Assembly (NCBI GenBank): GCA_028724545.1
Contig: JAQYCU010000051.1
Coordinates: 1 to 33,041, forward strand
Direction of reading: 5' to 3'
From: a bacterium
GTDB lineage: Bacteria > Bacillota > Clostridia > Lachnospirales > Lachnospiraceae
DNA length: 33,041 nucleotides
In this document: positions 15,155-23,290 of the stretch, piece by piece
How positions within the stretch are numbered: the stretch's first letter is position 1
How the letters are laid out: the number at the start of each line of letters is the position of its first letter
Translations under genes and position numbers: made by a program
Notes under the pieces: generated by a model
Databases searched by the model: none
Told to the model about the DNA's origin: nothing
What the model saw: the letters and a program-made list of their open reading frames with translations, nothing else

Positions 15155-15946
15155 ATGAAAAATGTATATGTTGAAGGGATTCAGGGAATGGGAAAAAGCA
15201 CGCTGGTAAATCGCATTGCTGCTGCAATTCCTAAAATGAAGGTTTGCAGGGAAGGTGATTATTCCCCTGTTGATTTGGCATGGTGTGCGTGGATGTCCGA
15301 ACAGGAATATAAAAGCATATTAGAAAAATATGCACCGATACAGGATGAAATTGTGAAAGCTACAGTCAGAGAGCAGGAACATTATATAATCCCGTACACA
15401 ACAATCATTACAGATTTGCCGGGCTTTCATAAGGATTTGGAAAATTATGAAATATATAATGGAAGAAAAACAATATCTGAGTTGAAAGAAATTATTCTTA
15501 CCAGATACAAAAATTTTACGGAAACAGGGTATTTATTTGAGTGCTCTTTCTTTCAAAATATAATGGAAGACTTAATCCTGTTTCATATGCTTAGTGATGA
15601 AGAAATTGTGGCATTTTATCGTGAATTGTATGAGGTAATGGATACAGAAAATTTTTTGCTGCTGTATTTGTATAGCGATAATCTGGAAGAACATATCAAA
15701 ATGATTCAAAAGGAACGCTGCGACAATAACGGAAATGAGTTGTGGTATCAGATGATGTCAGAGTATGTGCAACATTCGCCATATGGAAGAAAGAATGGCT
15801 GCACTACATTTGATGATTTGCTGAATCACTTCCGGCACAGACAGCAATTAGAACTGGCAATCATTGATGAAGTGCTGAAAGATAAGGTGATGATTATTCC
15901 GGCAAAGGAATATGATATAGAGCCACTGATAACGTTTATAGTTTAG
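15155..15946 (+). CDS. P-loop kinase-like NTPase of unknown substrate
   Basis: A 263-residue cytoplasmic protein with an N-terminal Walker A, GIQGMGKST (residues 8-16), preceded by the strand KNVYVE, as in nucleoside/thymidylate kinases. A DLPGF segment near residue 90 and a lid-like region rich in Arg/Lys around HIKMIQKERCDNNG are compatible with a kinase of small molecules. AAGGAGG is placed well before ATG. It lies 119 bases after the ABC-F gene without a clear terminator between, so read-through from the attenuator is possible. Similar proteins are usually annotated as hypothetical; no substrate is assigned here. Confidence 0.6.
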   Translation: MKNVYVEGIQGMGKSTLVNRIAAAIPKMKVCREGDYSPVDLAWCAWMSEQEYKSILEKYAPIQDEIVKATVREQEHYIIPYTTIITDLPGFHKDLENYEIYNGRKTISELKEIILTRYKNFTETGYLFECSFFQNIMEDLILFHMLSDEEIVAFYRELYEVMDTENFLLLYLYSDNLEEHIKMIQKERCDNNGNELWYQMMSEYVQHSPYGRKNGCTTFDDLLNHFRHRQQLELAIIDEVLKDKVMIIPAKEYDIEPLITFIV

Positions 15947-16005
15947 TCAGAATATCAGCAGATGCGACTTATGCGTGAGAAAAGAATTTAGCTGAACAGC
16001 TGGTA

Positions 16006-16023
16006 TGTAAATGGGCTGTGATA
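16006..16023 (+). repeat. 18-base copy of the edge of the palindromic element at 22979
   Basis: TGTAAATGGGCTGTGATA occurs here and, identically, at 22972-22989, where it spans the left boundary of the large palindrome. Sequences on both sides differ. A chance 18-base match within 33 kb is improbable, so this may be a relic end of such an element or a shared site. Confidence 0.6.
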
Positions 16024-16042
16024 GAAAATGATTCAAAACGGA

Positions 16043-16082
16043 TTGACATATCTGTTATAAGTGTATATAATGTATATATACA
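16043..16082 (+). promoter_or_regulatory. Promoter-operator of the GntR/ABC operon
   Basis: TTGACA (16043-16048) and TATAAT (16066-16071) are exactly 17 bases apart. The perfect palindrome TGTATATATACA (16071-16082) covers the start point. The arrangement fits autorepression by the GntR-family protein encoded directly downstream. Confidence 0.8.
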
Positions 16083-16104
16083 GAAAAACAAGGGAGGAGG
16101 CAAT

Positions 16105-16476
16105 ATGAACCTTTTTATTGATAATAAAAGTGGTTATCCGATTTATGAACAGATTTATATGCAAATTAAAGCACAAATAATAAGTGGAGAATTAAAGGAA
16201 GATGACCCCTTGCCATCTATTCGCAATTTAGCAAAGGATTTGCGAATTAGTGTAATTACAACCAAACGAGCATATGACGAACTTGAAAAAGACGGCTTTG
16301 TATATACGGTTGCTGCCAAGGGGTGTTTTGTTGCACCTAAGAATGTTGAATTGCTACGAGAAGAAAATCTCAAGAAAATTGAAGAGCATATTGAACTGAT
16401 TATGCAACTTGCTGCCACTTGCAATTTGAGTAAAGCAGATATTATCGAAATGATAAATTGCGTAACGGAGGAATGA
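16105..16476 (+). CDS. GntR family transcriptional regulator, YtrA subfamily
   Basis: A 123-residue regulator: an N-terminal winged helix of the GntR type (PIYEQIYMQIKAQIISGELK then LPSIRNLAKDLRIS, residues about 12-60) and only a short C-terminal tail of about 45 residues. That short tail places it in the YtrA subfamily, which controls ABC transporter operons. GGGAGGAGG at 16092-16100 selects ATG 16105. It is the first gene of a tight operon with an ABC ATPase (2 bases away) and a permease, and its promoter carries a palindrome, so it probably represses its own operon until a ligand, often a cell-wall antibiotic, is present. Confidence 0.9.
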   Translation: MNLFIDNKSGYPIYEQIYMQIKAQIISGELKEDDPLPSIRNLAKDLRISVITTKRAYDELEKDGFVYTVAAKGCFVAPKNVELLREENLKKIEEHIELIMQLAATCNLSKADIIEMINCVTEE

Positions 16477-16478
16477 AA

Positions 16479-17327
16479 ATGAATGCAATAGAAATCAAAA
16501 GTCTTACGAAGACCTATGGAGATTTTACGCTTGATAACCTCAATTTGATATTACCACAAGGTACCATTATGGGGTTGATTGGCGAGAATGGTGCTGGTAA
16601 AAGTACCACTATCAAGCTGATTCTGGATATGATAAAAAGAGATGGTGGAACTGTTACCCTGCTGGGCAAAGATAATAAGGATAACCTTCGCCTGACAAAA
16701 GAAGAAATAGGTGTTGTCCTTGATGATGTGGGAATATCTGAGTGCCTGACAACTGCGCAGGTAGGCAAAATAATGAAACTCACCTATTCAAATTGGAATC
16801 AGGAAACTTATGAGAGTTATTTAAACTTTTTTAGCTTACCACGCAAGAAAAAATTTAAGGAATTTTCTCGTGGGATGAAGATGAAACTGGGCATTGCAGT
16901 TGCTCTCAGTCATAATCCAAAGTTATTGATTCTCGATGAAGCTACATCAGGTCTGGACCCTGTGATTCGTGATGAAATTCTCGATATTTTCTGTGAATTT
17001 ACACGAGATGAAACACACTCCATCTTAATATCCTCGCATATTGTCAGTGACCTTGAAAAGATATGTGATTTTGTGGCTTTTTTGCATAAAGGTAAACTAC
17101 TTTTATGCGAAGAAAAAGATGCGCTTAAGGACCAGTATGCGATTGTTCGTTGTTCTATAGAGCAGTTATCAAACTTTGAAGCATCTGCGATTATCAGTAC
17201 AAAGAAAAATGCATACGGTTTTGAAGTACTGATGCAAAGAGATAAAGTTCCGGGCAATATAGAAAAAAGTTCTGTTGATATAGAGCAATTATTTTTATTT
17301 ATGGTAAAGGAGGTCGATGCAAAATGA
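16479..17327 (+). CDS. ABC transporter ATP-binding protein
   Basis: A 282-residue ATPase subunit with Walker A GENGAGKST (about 36-44), a degenerate signature FSRGMKMKLGIAVAL, Walker B LLILDEATSGLDP and switch histidine ILISSHI. The C-terminal 80 residues form the extra domain often seen in YtrB/BcrA-type subunits. GGAGG seven bases before ATG 16479 is preferred over ATG 16473, which is too near the site. It overlaps the permease gene by 4 bases (ATGA). With the GntR regulator and permease it makes a three-gene unit, in such families usually for export or antibiotic sensing. Confidence 0.92.
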   Translation: MNAIEIKSLTKTYGDFTLDNLNLILPQGTIMGLIGENGAGKSTTIKLILDMIKRDGGTVTLLGKDNKDNLRLTKEEIGVVLDDVGISECLTTAQVGKIMKLTYSNWNQETYESYLNFFSLPRKKKFKEFSRGMKMKLGIAVALSHNPKLLILDEATSGLDPVIRDEILDIFCEFTRDETHSILISSHIVSDLEKICDFVAFLHKGKLLLCEEKDALKDQYAIVRCSIEQLSNFEASAIISTKKNAYGFEVLMQRDKVPGNIEKSSVDIEQLFLFMVKEVDAK

Positions 17328-17956
17328 AAGGGCTCTTACTAAAGGATTGGTATGCTTTTAAAAGTTACTGTCGTGCTACTCTTTTTATCGTAATATTATT
17401 TGCTATTATTGGAGGTATCGTAGAAGAAAATTTCTTTTTCGTTTTCTATCCATGCATTTTTGCCGGTATTAGCACAATGAACCTGCTGGCATATGAGGAA
17501 AGGGATAAGTGGGAACAATATGCAGCTACGTTACCTTATACAAAAGGGCAGATGGTTTCATCAAAATATATAGTAAGTCTGTGCTTGGGGGGAGCCATTG
17601 TTTTAATCAATGGCATCATACAATTGATATGTATGATTTTCCTTAACACATATGATATCGATAAATTGTTGCCGTTGCTTTTTGCACTTATTCCACTTAC
17701 ATTGCTGCCTGCAGCGTTTTTGCTGCCATTTGTTTTTAGGTTTGGTGTAAACAAAGGAAGAATTGCGTATTATATTGTGATTGTTATATTTTGTGGAGCA
17801 ATCGGCGCACTTCTATCCAATGAGGTTATCGATTTGAGTGATAAGGTATCGCTGCTTCTTCCATACGTCAATGTTATTGTGTTTGTTGCAACAGTCATTA
17901 TTTATGCATTATCCTGGGGATTGTCAATTCACTTTTATAAAAATAGGGAAATCTAA
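17324..17956 (+). CDS. ABC-2 type transporter permease
   Basis: A 210-residue membrane protein with about six hydrophobic segments, starting with a short amphipathic stretch MKGLLLKDWYAFKSYCRA that is typical of ABC-2 permeases paired with YtrB-like ATPases. It contains the cytoplasmic YEERDKWEQYAATLPYTKGQ loop commonly found in the same position in this group. It overlaps the ATPase gene by ATGA, so translation is coupled. The pair should assemble as a dimer of permeases with two ATPases. The substrate is not evident. Confidence 0.87.
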   Translation: MKGLLLKDWYAFKSYCRATLFIVILFAIIGGIVEENFFFVFYPCIFAGISTMNLLAYEERDKWEQYAATLPYTKGQMVSSKYIVSLCLGGAIVLINGIIQLICMIFLNTYDIDKLLPLLFALIPLTLLPAAFLLPFVFRFGVNKGRIAYYIVIVIFCGAIGALLSNEVIDLSDKVSLLLPYVNVIVFVATVIIYALSWGLSIHFYKNREI

Positions 17957-17967
17957 TTTAACAGAGT

Positions 17968-18096
17968 ATGCTTTTGTTTTATGTTTCAGTTATAATTTGG
18001 ATTTTCCTGCCGCAACATTACATTGCAGAATCTCCTAAAATAAAGGCTAAGGTTAAAGTACCACTAAAAATAGACTGGTTGAATACTTTTTTGTAG
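17968..18096 (+). pseudogene. Possible 42-codon remnant with one membrane segment
   Basis: An ATG at 17968 opens 42 codons: a hydrophobic start MLLFYVSVIIWIFLPQHY and then a basic stretch KIKAKVKVPLKIDWLNTF before TAG. The pattern of membrane helix, basic loop and next-helix start looks like an inner piece of a transporter. No ribosome binding site precedes it. The remaining bases up to the chemoreceptor gene hold only a promoter. Low confidence. Confidence 0.25.
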
Positions 18097-18128
18097 AAGA
18101 TACTTTATAAAATAATACAAATAAAATA

Positions 18129-18157
18129 TTGCAAACAGAAATAAAAGTGACTATTAT
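18129..18157 (+). promoter_or_regulatory. Promoter of the chemoreceptor gene
   Basis: TTGCAA (18129-18134) and TATTAT (18152-18157) are 17 bases apart, leaving a short 5' leader ahead of AAGGAGGAG and ATG 18197. Confidence 0.5.
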
Positions 18158-18196
18158 TATTAATAAGGACTACTTAGTTGAAAAAGGAGGAGCATT

Positions 18197-19603
18197 ATGA
18201 GCTTGAAAAAGAAAAAATCAACTTTATTACAGTCGGTTTCTGAATTACAGCCGGCAGATTATTCAAAAAATCCAGAGCTGGATGCAATTTATCAGCGTCT
18301 GACAAAAGGCAGAGAGCAGTTTGAGCAGGCGTATGAAAAAAATATTGATTCCGTGATGCAGATAAGTTCGCTGGATTTGATTTTATCTTCAAGTACGGAT
18401 ATGCTGCTGGAAGATGCTGAAAAAGTAGATGTTGCTACCGGAGAGATATTAGAGTCGGCAGGAAATTCTTCTTTGGTTGCGGAACAGGTTAATATGCAGC
18501 ATGAGGATTTGACGAATACGATTGTGAATGCGGCAGAGGATACGGATGAAGTATACAAGAAGATTGAAGCAAGCCAGCAGGAACTTTCTACAATCCGTGA
18601 ATTGTCTGTTAAGACGATTGAAGAATCGAAAGAGATGCAGGGAGATATGGACGCACTGTTAGATGTGATTAATCATATGAACGAAGTGATTTCCGGTATC
18701 AATTCCATTTCGTCCCAGACGAATCTGCTTGCACTGAATGCATCTATCGAAGCTGCCAGAGCAGGTGAGGCCGGCAAAGGCTTTGCTGTAGTGGCAGAAG
18801 AAATTAGAAAACTGGCAGAAGAAACACAGAGTATGACTGCCAACATGGGTGAATTTCTGGAACGCATCAAAGAAGCTTCCAGCAAGAGCTCTAACAGCGT
18901 GGTAAGCACGATTCAGGCACTTGGAACAGTAACAGAAAAAATTGAAAATGTCTGGAAAATTAATGACGAGAACCAGCAGCATGTTTCAAGAGTGAATGAT
19001 TCCATCAGTTCTCTTGCAGCAGTAAGTGAAGAAATCAGCAGTTCTATGAGTGAACTGGAATCACAGGCAAGCAATATTAAGAGCGAATGTGATGAATTAA
19101 ATAGTAATACTTCACATTTGAAGAGTGTCAGTGGTTACATAAAAGAAGCAACCAAGCCGGTTGAAAATATTGAAAGTACGTTGTCTGCAGCAACTAAAGT
19201 ACTTGGTGATATGACAGATGATGCATTTTTCCGTATGGAATATCTGGAGTTTGCAAAATATATGGATAAGGCAGTCAATGCCCATCAGGCATGGCTTGGC
19301 AATTTAAAGAATATGGTAGACCAGGAAGTAATCAGGCCTTTGCAGTTTAATCCGAAAAAATGTGGATTTGGTCACTTCTATTATTCTATGACACCTAAGA
19401 CACCGGAAATCCGTGCTATTTGGCAGAAAGTAGAAGAAAAACATAATAAGTTCCACGAGTATGGAAAAGAAGTTGTAAACTTCATCAGAAAAGAAGATTA
19501 TGCAGCTGCAAAGAAGAAATATGAGGAAGCAGAGAATTACTCAAAAGAACTTATTGCTGAATTTGAACAGATGAAAGCAATCGCTGTCGGATTACAGGGA
19601 TAA
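18197..19603 (+). CDS. Soluble methyl-accepting chemotaxis protein with C-terminal CZB domain
   Basis: A 468-residue chemoreceptor with no membrane segment. Residues about 60-320 are the coiled-coil signalling domain with the conserved hairpin tip (171-209: [20 protein letters not shown] onward) that contacts CheA and CheW. The C-terminus is a CZB (chemoreceptor zinc-binding) domain with His363 in NAHQAW, Cys389 in CGFGHFYY and histidines 416 and 420 in HNKFH. Family knowledge: CZB domains bind zinc through one Cys and three His and report zinc or oxidants such as HOCl from the cytoplasm. No other chemotaxis gene is nearby. AAGGAGGAG supports the start. Confidence 0.92.
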   Translation: MSLKKKKSTLLQSVSELQPADYSKNPELDAIYQRLTKGREQFEQAYEKNIDSVMQISSLDLILSSSTDMLLEDAEKVDVATGEILESAGNSSLVAEQVNMQHEDLTNTIVNAAEDTDEVYKKIEASQQELSTIRELSVKTIEESKEMQGDMDALLDVINHMNEVISGINSISSQTNLLALNASIEAARAGEAGKGFAVVAEEIRKLAEETQSMTANMGEFLERIKEASSKSSNSVVSTIQALGTVTEKIENVWKINDENQQHVSRVNDSISSLAAVSEEISSSMSELESQASNIKSECDELNSNTSHLKSVSGYIKEATKPVENIESTLSAATKVLGDMTDDAFFRMEYLEFAKYMDKAVNAHQAWLGNLKNMVDQEVIRPLQFNPKKCGFGHFYYSMTPKTPEIRAIWQKVEEKHNKFHEYGKEVVNFIRKEDYAAAKKKYEEAENYSKELIAEFEQMKAIAVGLQG

Positions 19604-19709
19604 TAAGGAACAGAATCGTTTCGGTATCTGTAAACAAATAAGAAATGATTCGCCTGATGGATACAGAAGGTATCAGCAGGGAAAAGACAAAGTGAAGAAG
19701 AGGTAAAAA

Positions 19710-20795
19710 ATGAACTTTTTAAAGAAAAATGGATTAGGAATTTTTGTTTGCATTGTGATTGCTGCGATTGCAACATTCCTGGCAGAGTTAAATGTCGGTT
19801 CCTTCTCGATGGAAGTAATCGGTGCGCCGGTTTTTGCAATTCTCATTGGAATGCTGGTAACACTGGTAAAACCGAATTTTGCAACAGATGACCGCCTGAA
19901 GGACGGCATAAAATTTTCTTCCAAGAAGATTTTGCAGTGGGCTGTCATTATTCTCGGATTTTCTTTGAATCTGGGTACGATTTTTGCAGTAGGCTCCAAG
20001 AGTCTTCCGGTTATTCTGTCAACGATTTCTGTATCACTGATAGTTGCTTTTCTTATGATGAAAGCATTAAAAATGGATGGTAAAGTTTCCTGCCTGATAG
20101 GTGTTGGTTCTTCCATCTGTGGTGGTTCAGCAATTGCTGCGACGGCTCCGGTAATTGATGCAGATGATAATGAAGTTGCGCAGTCTATTTCCGTTATCTT
20201 TTTGTTTAACGTACTGGCTGCCCTGATTTTCCCAACATTGGGACAGGCAATCGGATTTGGAAGCGAGGGATTTGCTATTTTTGCAGGAACGGCAGTAAAC
20301 GATACTTCTTCCGTAACAGCATGTGCATCTACAGCAGAAAGCATTTATGGCGTGGATGGAATTTTGTCAGCAGCCGTTACTGTCAAACTGACCAGAACAC
20401 TTGCTATTATTCCGATTACATTAGTGCTTGCCTTATATAGAACTTACAAGGCGAAAAAAGATGGAAAAAACGGTGGTTCTTATTCTCTTAAGAGTATTTT
20501 CCCGTTCTTTATCCTGTATTTCATTGCAGCAGCAATTGCAACTACTGTTGTAGGTGCTATGGGTGAGAATGCATTTACCGTATTTTATATGGGAACTTTT
20601 GTAAAATGTATGAAATGGCTTGCAAAATTCTTTATTGCAATGGCAATGTGTGCGATTGGTTTAAATACGAACATTGTTAGCTTAATCAAAAAAGGTGGCA
20701 AACCAATTTTGATGGGCTTTACCTGCTGGGTAGCGATTACACTGACTTCCGTTGCCGTGCAGCTTTTGACGGGTATTTATTATACAAACATTTAG
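19710..20795 (+). CDS. YeiH/UPF0324 family putative sulfate exporter
   Basis: A 361-residue membrane protein with about ten helices. Recognisable family stretches are VGSSICGGSAIAATAPVI around residue 135-150 and GTAVNDTSSVTACA around 190-203, with LTRTLAIIPITL later. The family (YeiH in E. coli) is annotated as a putative sulfate exporter, and some members are linked to sulfonate or taurine use; transport function is not firmly shown. It begins 106 bases after the chemoreceptor stop with a GAAGAGG site and no terminator between, so the two could share a transcript. It ends at a strong terminator. Confidence 0.88.
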   Translation: MNFLKKNGLGIFVCIVIAAIATFLAELNVGSFSMEVIGAPVFAILIGMLVTLVKPNFATDDRLKDGIKFSSKKILQWAVIILGFSLNLGTIFAVGSKSLPVILSTISVSLIVAFLMMKALKMDGKVSCLIGVGSSICGGSAIAATAPVIDADDNEVAQSISVIFLFNVLAALIFPTLGQAIGFGSEGFAIFAGTAVNDTSSVTACASTAESIYGVDGILSAAVTVKLTRTLAIIPITLVLALYRTYKAKKDGKNGGSYSLKSIFPFFILYFIAAAIATTVVGAMGENAFTVFYMGTFVKCMKWLAKFFIAMAMCAIGLNTNIVSLIKKGGKPILMGFTCWVAITLTSVAVQLLTGIYYTNI

Positions 20796-20856
20796 GTCTG
20801 GTTTTGTAAAAAGCAGGATGAATTATTTTACTGTAATCATTTTGTTTTACAGTTTG

Positions 20857-20908
20857 AATTGCCTGACAGTATAGAATTCTATGCTGCCGGGCAATTTTCT
20901 TATTTTGG
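20857..20908 (+). terminator. Terminator after the YeiH-type gene
   Basis: An outer stem AATTGCC / GGCAATT (20857-20863, 20890-20896) and inner stem CAGTATAG / CTATGCTG form a long hairpin followed by TTTTCTTATTTT. A smaller hairpin, ACTGTAA / TTACAGT, precedes it. It separates the convergent AraC gene. Confidence 0.8.
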
Positions 20909-20948
20909 AATACTATGATTTTGCCACAACATCATTCTTGCATATTTT

Positions 20949-21821
20949 TTAAGAATAAATTGCGTCAGGAAAAGATTTTCGGTACTGATAAGGAGTATAT
21001 CCGGTCAGATTTTTAAAATGCCGGTTAAAGTTAGATAAATTTTTAAAACCACAATTAAAAGCAATTTCGGATATGCTTAATTTCGTTTCCTGTAGTGCCT
21101 GACATGCAGAACGGATACGGACGGATATCAGATAATCAATGGCACTGCTTCCGGTTGCTTTCTTAAAACTTTTCATAAAATGGCTTTTACTGACATTCAT
21201 TTTCTGTGCGAGTTCTTCAACGGTAATTTCTTCCATATAATGCAGATTAATATAGTCAATAACAGGGTAAAACTGTTTAAAAGCACTGACATATGGATTG
21301 TTAGTAATCAAAGAATCCGAAGCACACAAAAGTCCGATTAACTGAAGCAGTTTGCTTTTTAGCAGCATATCGGCACAGGCATTATTCTTCTTGGCATACA
21401 GAAAGATTTCTTTCAGACAGGTGACCAGTTCTTTTTTGTCAGAAGAAATAACAGGAAAAATGTCATACTTCTGGGCAAGGAGGGGAAGAATATATTCGCT
21501 GACACAACGGTCATTTTCGTTGAGCCCGAGCATATTAGTGCTAAAAACAATCGTATCATAGCGACAATAACTTCCTTTTGCCGGATAAATTGCGTGCAGT
21601 TTTTTCGGTGTCAGTACAACGGCTTCCTCGGCGTTAAGAAAATAATGAACGCCATTACAAATAAATTCTCCAGTGCCTTCATAGACAAAATTAATTTCAA
21701 ATTCATCATGCCAATGCATAGAAACATAAGGAAATTGTTGGGGTATCAGACCTTCGTAAAGACTATAATGCTTTGAAGGTGATATGTGTTGCCTGTTTTC
21801 TTTACTGTTCTCTGTATTCAT
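20949..21821 (-). CDS. AraC family transcriptional regulator
   Basis: A 290-residue regulator with an N-terminal cupin-like ligand domain (SMHWHDEFEINFVYEGTGEF near residues 35-54, including the HWHDEFEI motif) and a C-terminal pair of helix-turn-helix motifs (EITVEELAQKMNVSKSHFMK, and then ISEIAFNCGFKNLSNFNRHF before the YTPYQYRK end). Such proteins usually sense sugars and activate nearby uptake or glycoside genes. GGAG with suitable spacing supports the start at 21821; an in-frame ATG 54 bases further upstream lacks a site. It is convergent with the YeiH gene and divergent from DUF6273; its target is not evident here. Confidence 0.92.
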   Translation of the reverse strand: MNTENSKENRQHISPSKHYSLYEGLIPQQFPYVSMHWHDEFEINFVYEGTGEFICNGVHYFLNAEEAVVLTPKKLHAIYPAKGSYCRYDTIVFSTNMLGLNENDRCVSEYILPLLAQKYDIFPVISSDKKELVTCLKEIFLYAKKNNACADMLLKSKLLQLIGLLCASDSLITNNPYVSAFKQFYPVIDYINLHYMEEITVEELAQKMNVSKSHFMKSFKKATGSSAIDYLISVRIRSACQALQETKLSISEIAFNCGFKNLSNFNRHFKNLTGYTPYQYRKSFPDAIYS

Positions 21822-21891
21822 AAAATAATCTCCAATATGTATATATTTTGGGGCAAATGGATAGAATACTATCAATTATAAATAGCATAAT

Positions 21892-21940
21892 AGTAGTTTT
21901 ACCCCTGATTTTTGATATTATTATATCATAAAACACTACT
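21892..21940. promoter_or_regulatory. Inverted repeats in the AraC / DUF6273 divergent region
   Basis: TGATAT-TATT-ATATCA (21913-21928) is a perfect inverted repeat that contains a minus-strand TATAAT at 21925-21920. AGTAGTTTTA (21892-21901) and TAAAACACTACT (21929-21940) are outer copies differing by two bases. It could be the AraC promoter and operator, but no good -35 was found. Confidence 0.4.
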
Positions 21941-21966
21941 GATTTCCCAAGTGTAATAAAATTTTT

Positions 21967-22038
21967 CTGCCCGGTTCTGTAATCGGGCAGGATGCTGTAG
22001 GAAAGGAACGAACCCATCAGCCGGAAACCGGCTGGATG
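21967..22038 (+). other. Two stable hairpins in the leader of the DUF6273 gene
   Basis: CTGCCCG / CGGGCAG (21967-21973, 21984-21990) and CAGCCGG-AAA-CCGGCTG (22018-22034) are perfect stems 27 bases apart, with GGATGC repeated after each. Neither is followed by a T-tract. They do not match a riboswitch class that I can recognise. Confidence 0.45.
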
Positions 22039-22086
22039 CAAATGGATTCGTATAGATACAATAGACATAATAAACAGGAGGCATTT

Positions 22087-22812
22087 ATGAAGAACAAGAA
22101 AAAAAACACGAAAAACAGAAAAAGGAAAGTGATAATAGGGTTAGTTATTCTTGCTGTGGTGGCAGCAGGTATTATTTTTTTTGTATGGAATGCAGGAAAA
22201 AAGGAAGAAGTCGTTGAAAAAGGCCACTTTATCGAGAAGCAGGAAGAAAAGATAGAATATGCTGATATTGCAACAGCACAAAAAGGCGATACCGTGTCAT
22301 TTGGCGATTATAATGGTGCGATTGACTGGACTGTTTTGGCAGCAGATAATGATAAACTGTTATTACTTACGTCAAAATGTATCGAAAAAAGAGCATATCA
22401 CACAGAAGAAACAGAGATTACCTGGGAACAGTGTGAAATGAGAAAATGGCTGAACCAGACATTTTATGAAACGGCATTTTCAGAGAAAGAAAAAGCACAG
22501 ATTCAGAAGACAAAAGTTGTCAACAAAGACAATGATGCATTTGAAACAAGAGGTGGAAAAACAACGAAAGATTATGTATTTTTGCTTTCCATCGAAGAAG
22601 CAGAAACGTACTTTTCAGAAACAGGTGAGAGAATGACAAGCTTTACCGATGGCAATGGTGGCTGGTGGTGGCTTCGTTCACCGGGATTTCAGGAAACAGA
22701 TGCAGCTAATATCGGGGACTACGGTAACGTTAACAAAGCCGGACATAAAGTTTATGACAAATATGTAGTAAACGGAGGAGTCAGACCGGCAATTTGGATA
22801 ACTAGGAAATAA
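22087..22812 (+). CDS. DUF6273 domain protein with membrane anchor
   Basis: A 241-residue protein with a very basic start, a single membrane segment (about residues 15-34) and an extracytoplasmic DUF6273 domain. That domain is recognised from WEQCEMRKWLNQTFYETAFS, the DYVFLLSIEEA strand, GWWWLRSPG and the GGVRPAIWI end. The fold resembles formylglycine/lectin-like sulfatase-modifier domains found on clostridial surface proteins, but no activity is known. AGGAGG at 22076-22081 selects ATG 22087. It is divergent from the AraC gene and followed by a strong terminator, so it is a single-gene unit. Confidence 0.82.
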   Translation: MKNKKKNTKNRKRKVIIGLVILAVVAAGIIFFVWNAGKKEEVVEKGHFIEKQEEKIEYADIATAQKGDTVSFGDYNGAIDWTVLAADNDKLLLLTSKCIEKRAYHTEETEITWEQCEMRKWLNQTFYETAFSEKEKAQIQKTKVVNKDNDAFETRGGKTTKDYVFLLSIEEAETYFSETGERMTSFTDGNGGWWWLRSPGFQETDAANIGDYGNVNKAGHKVYDKYVVNGGVRPAIWITRK

Positions 22813-22835
22813 AGGCAAAACCAGCGTTTTGCCTT
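22812..22835 (+). other. Perfect 10-bp hairpin at the DUF6273 stop codon
   Basis: AAGGCAAAAC-CAGC-GTTTTGCCTT begins on the last base of the stop codon. No T-tract follows, so it is probably an RNA 3' structure ahead of the true terminator 25 bases on. Confidence 0.5.
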
Positions 22836-22859
22836 GCAAGGATAGCTTAAGAAAAGAAA

Positions 22860-22898
22860 TGTCCTGAATCATAAAATATGGTTCAGGACATTTTTGTT
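22860..22898 (+). terminator. Terminator of the DUF6273 gene
   Basis: TGTCCTGAATC / GGTTCAGGACA forms an 11-bp stem (one G-U pair) with a 9-base loop, followed by TTTTTGTT. Confidence 0.87.
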
Positions 22899-22979
22899 AT
22901 ACCAACAGCCAATCTATAAATAGTATAAAATGATAATCCAACAGACATTTTTGTTATACCAGTAGCCAAACTGTAAATG
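22887..22979. repeat. Direct repeat pair, 57-base period, leading into the palindrome
   Basis: GACATTTTTGTTATACCA starts at 22887 and again at 22944. Similarity continues for about 35 bases with only four or so differences, ending at the left edge of the large palindrome. The first copy begins inside the terminator, so terminator sequence has been duplicated toward the element. Confidence 0.7.
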
Positions 22980-23139
22980 GGCTGTGATAATACCGAGTTT
23001 CCTGAAGAGCAGCTGTTAAACAGACACTGGTGCTTAATAGGCGAGAGATTCCTTGAATCTCTTGGCTATTTATGCACCACTGTGTCTGTTTCCAAGCGAG
23101 AGCGTGCTGCGTCAGGAAACTCGGTATTATCACAGTCCC
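22979..23139. mobile_element. 161-bp near-perfect palindromic element (MITE-like, no transposase)
   Basis: Outer arms 22979-23005 (GGGCTGTGATAATACCGAGT, then TTCCTGA) and 23112-23139 are inverted copies with one extra base. Middle arms 23018-23040 and 23066-23091 (AAACAGACAC ... GTGTCTGTTT) are inverted copies with small gaps. The centre is AGAGATTC-CTT-GAATCTCT (23044-23062). The whole could fold into one long hairpin. It holds no credible gene. It fits a miniature inverted-repeat element or a dispersed palindromic repeat; target-site duplication is not clear. The same edge sequence is seen at 16006. Confidence 0.65.
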
Positions 23140-23176
23140 TATAACACTTGTTTTAAAAACCTGTTCCATAATATTC

Positions 23177-23205
23177 TTTTCATTTTTGCAAGGAAGTGAT
23201 ACAAT
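23177..23205 (+). promoter_or_regulatory. Probable promoter of the GCS2 / ATP-grasp operon
   Basis: TTTTCA (23177-23182) and TACAAT (23200-23205) are 17 bases apart; the -35 is only a partial match. The rest of 22980-23290 holds the palindrome and a short AT-rich leader. Confidence 0.45.
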
Positions 23206-23290
23206 ATATCAAGCATTCTTTTGGTGTAGAATACCCCAAAAAGAGCAATAATAAGAAAGACAGAGTTGACAGCAAGAGGAGTTGAATCAA

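Noticed and set aside
22954-23169. 71-codon minus-strand ORF inside the large palindrome
   Set aside because: It arises from the symmetric sequence, has no ribosome binding site and no recognisable motif.
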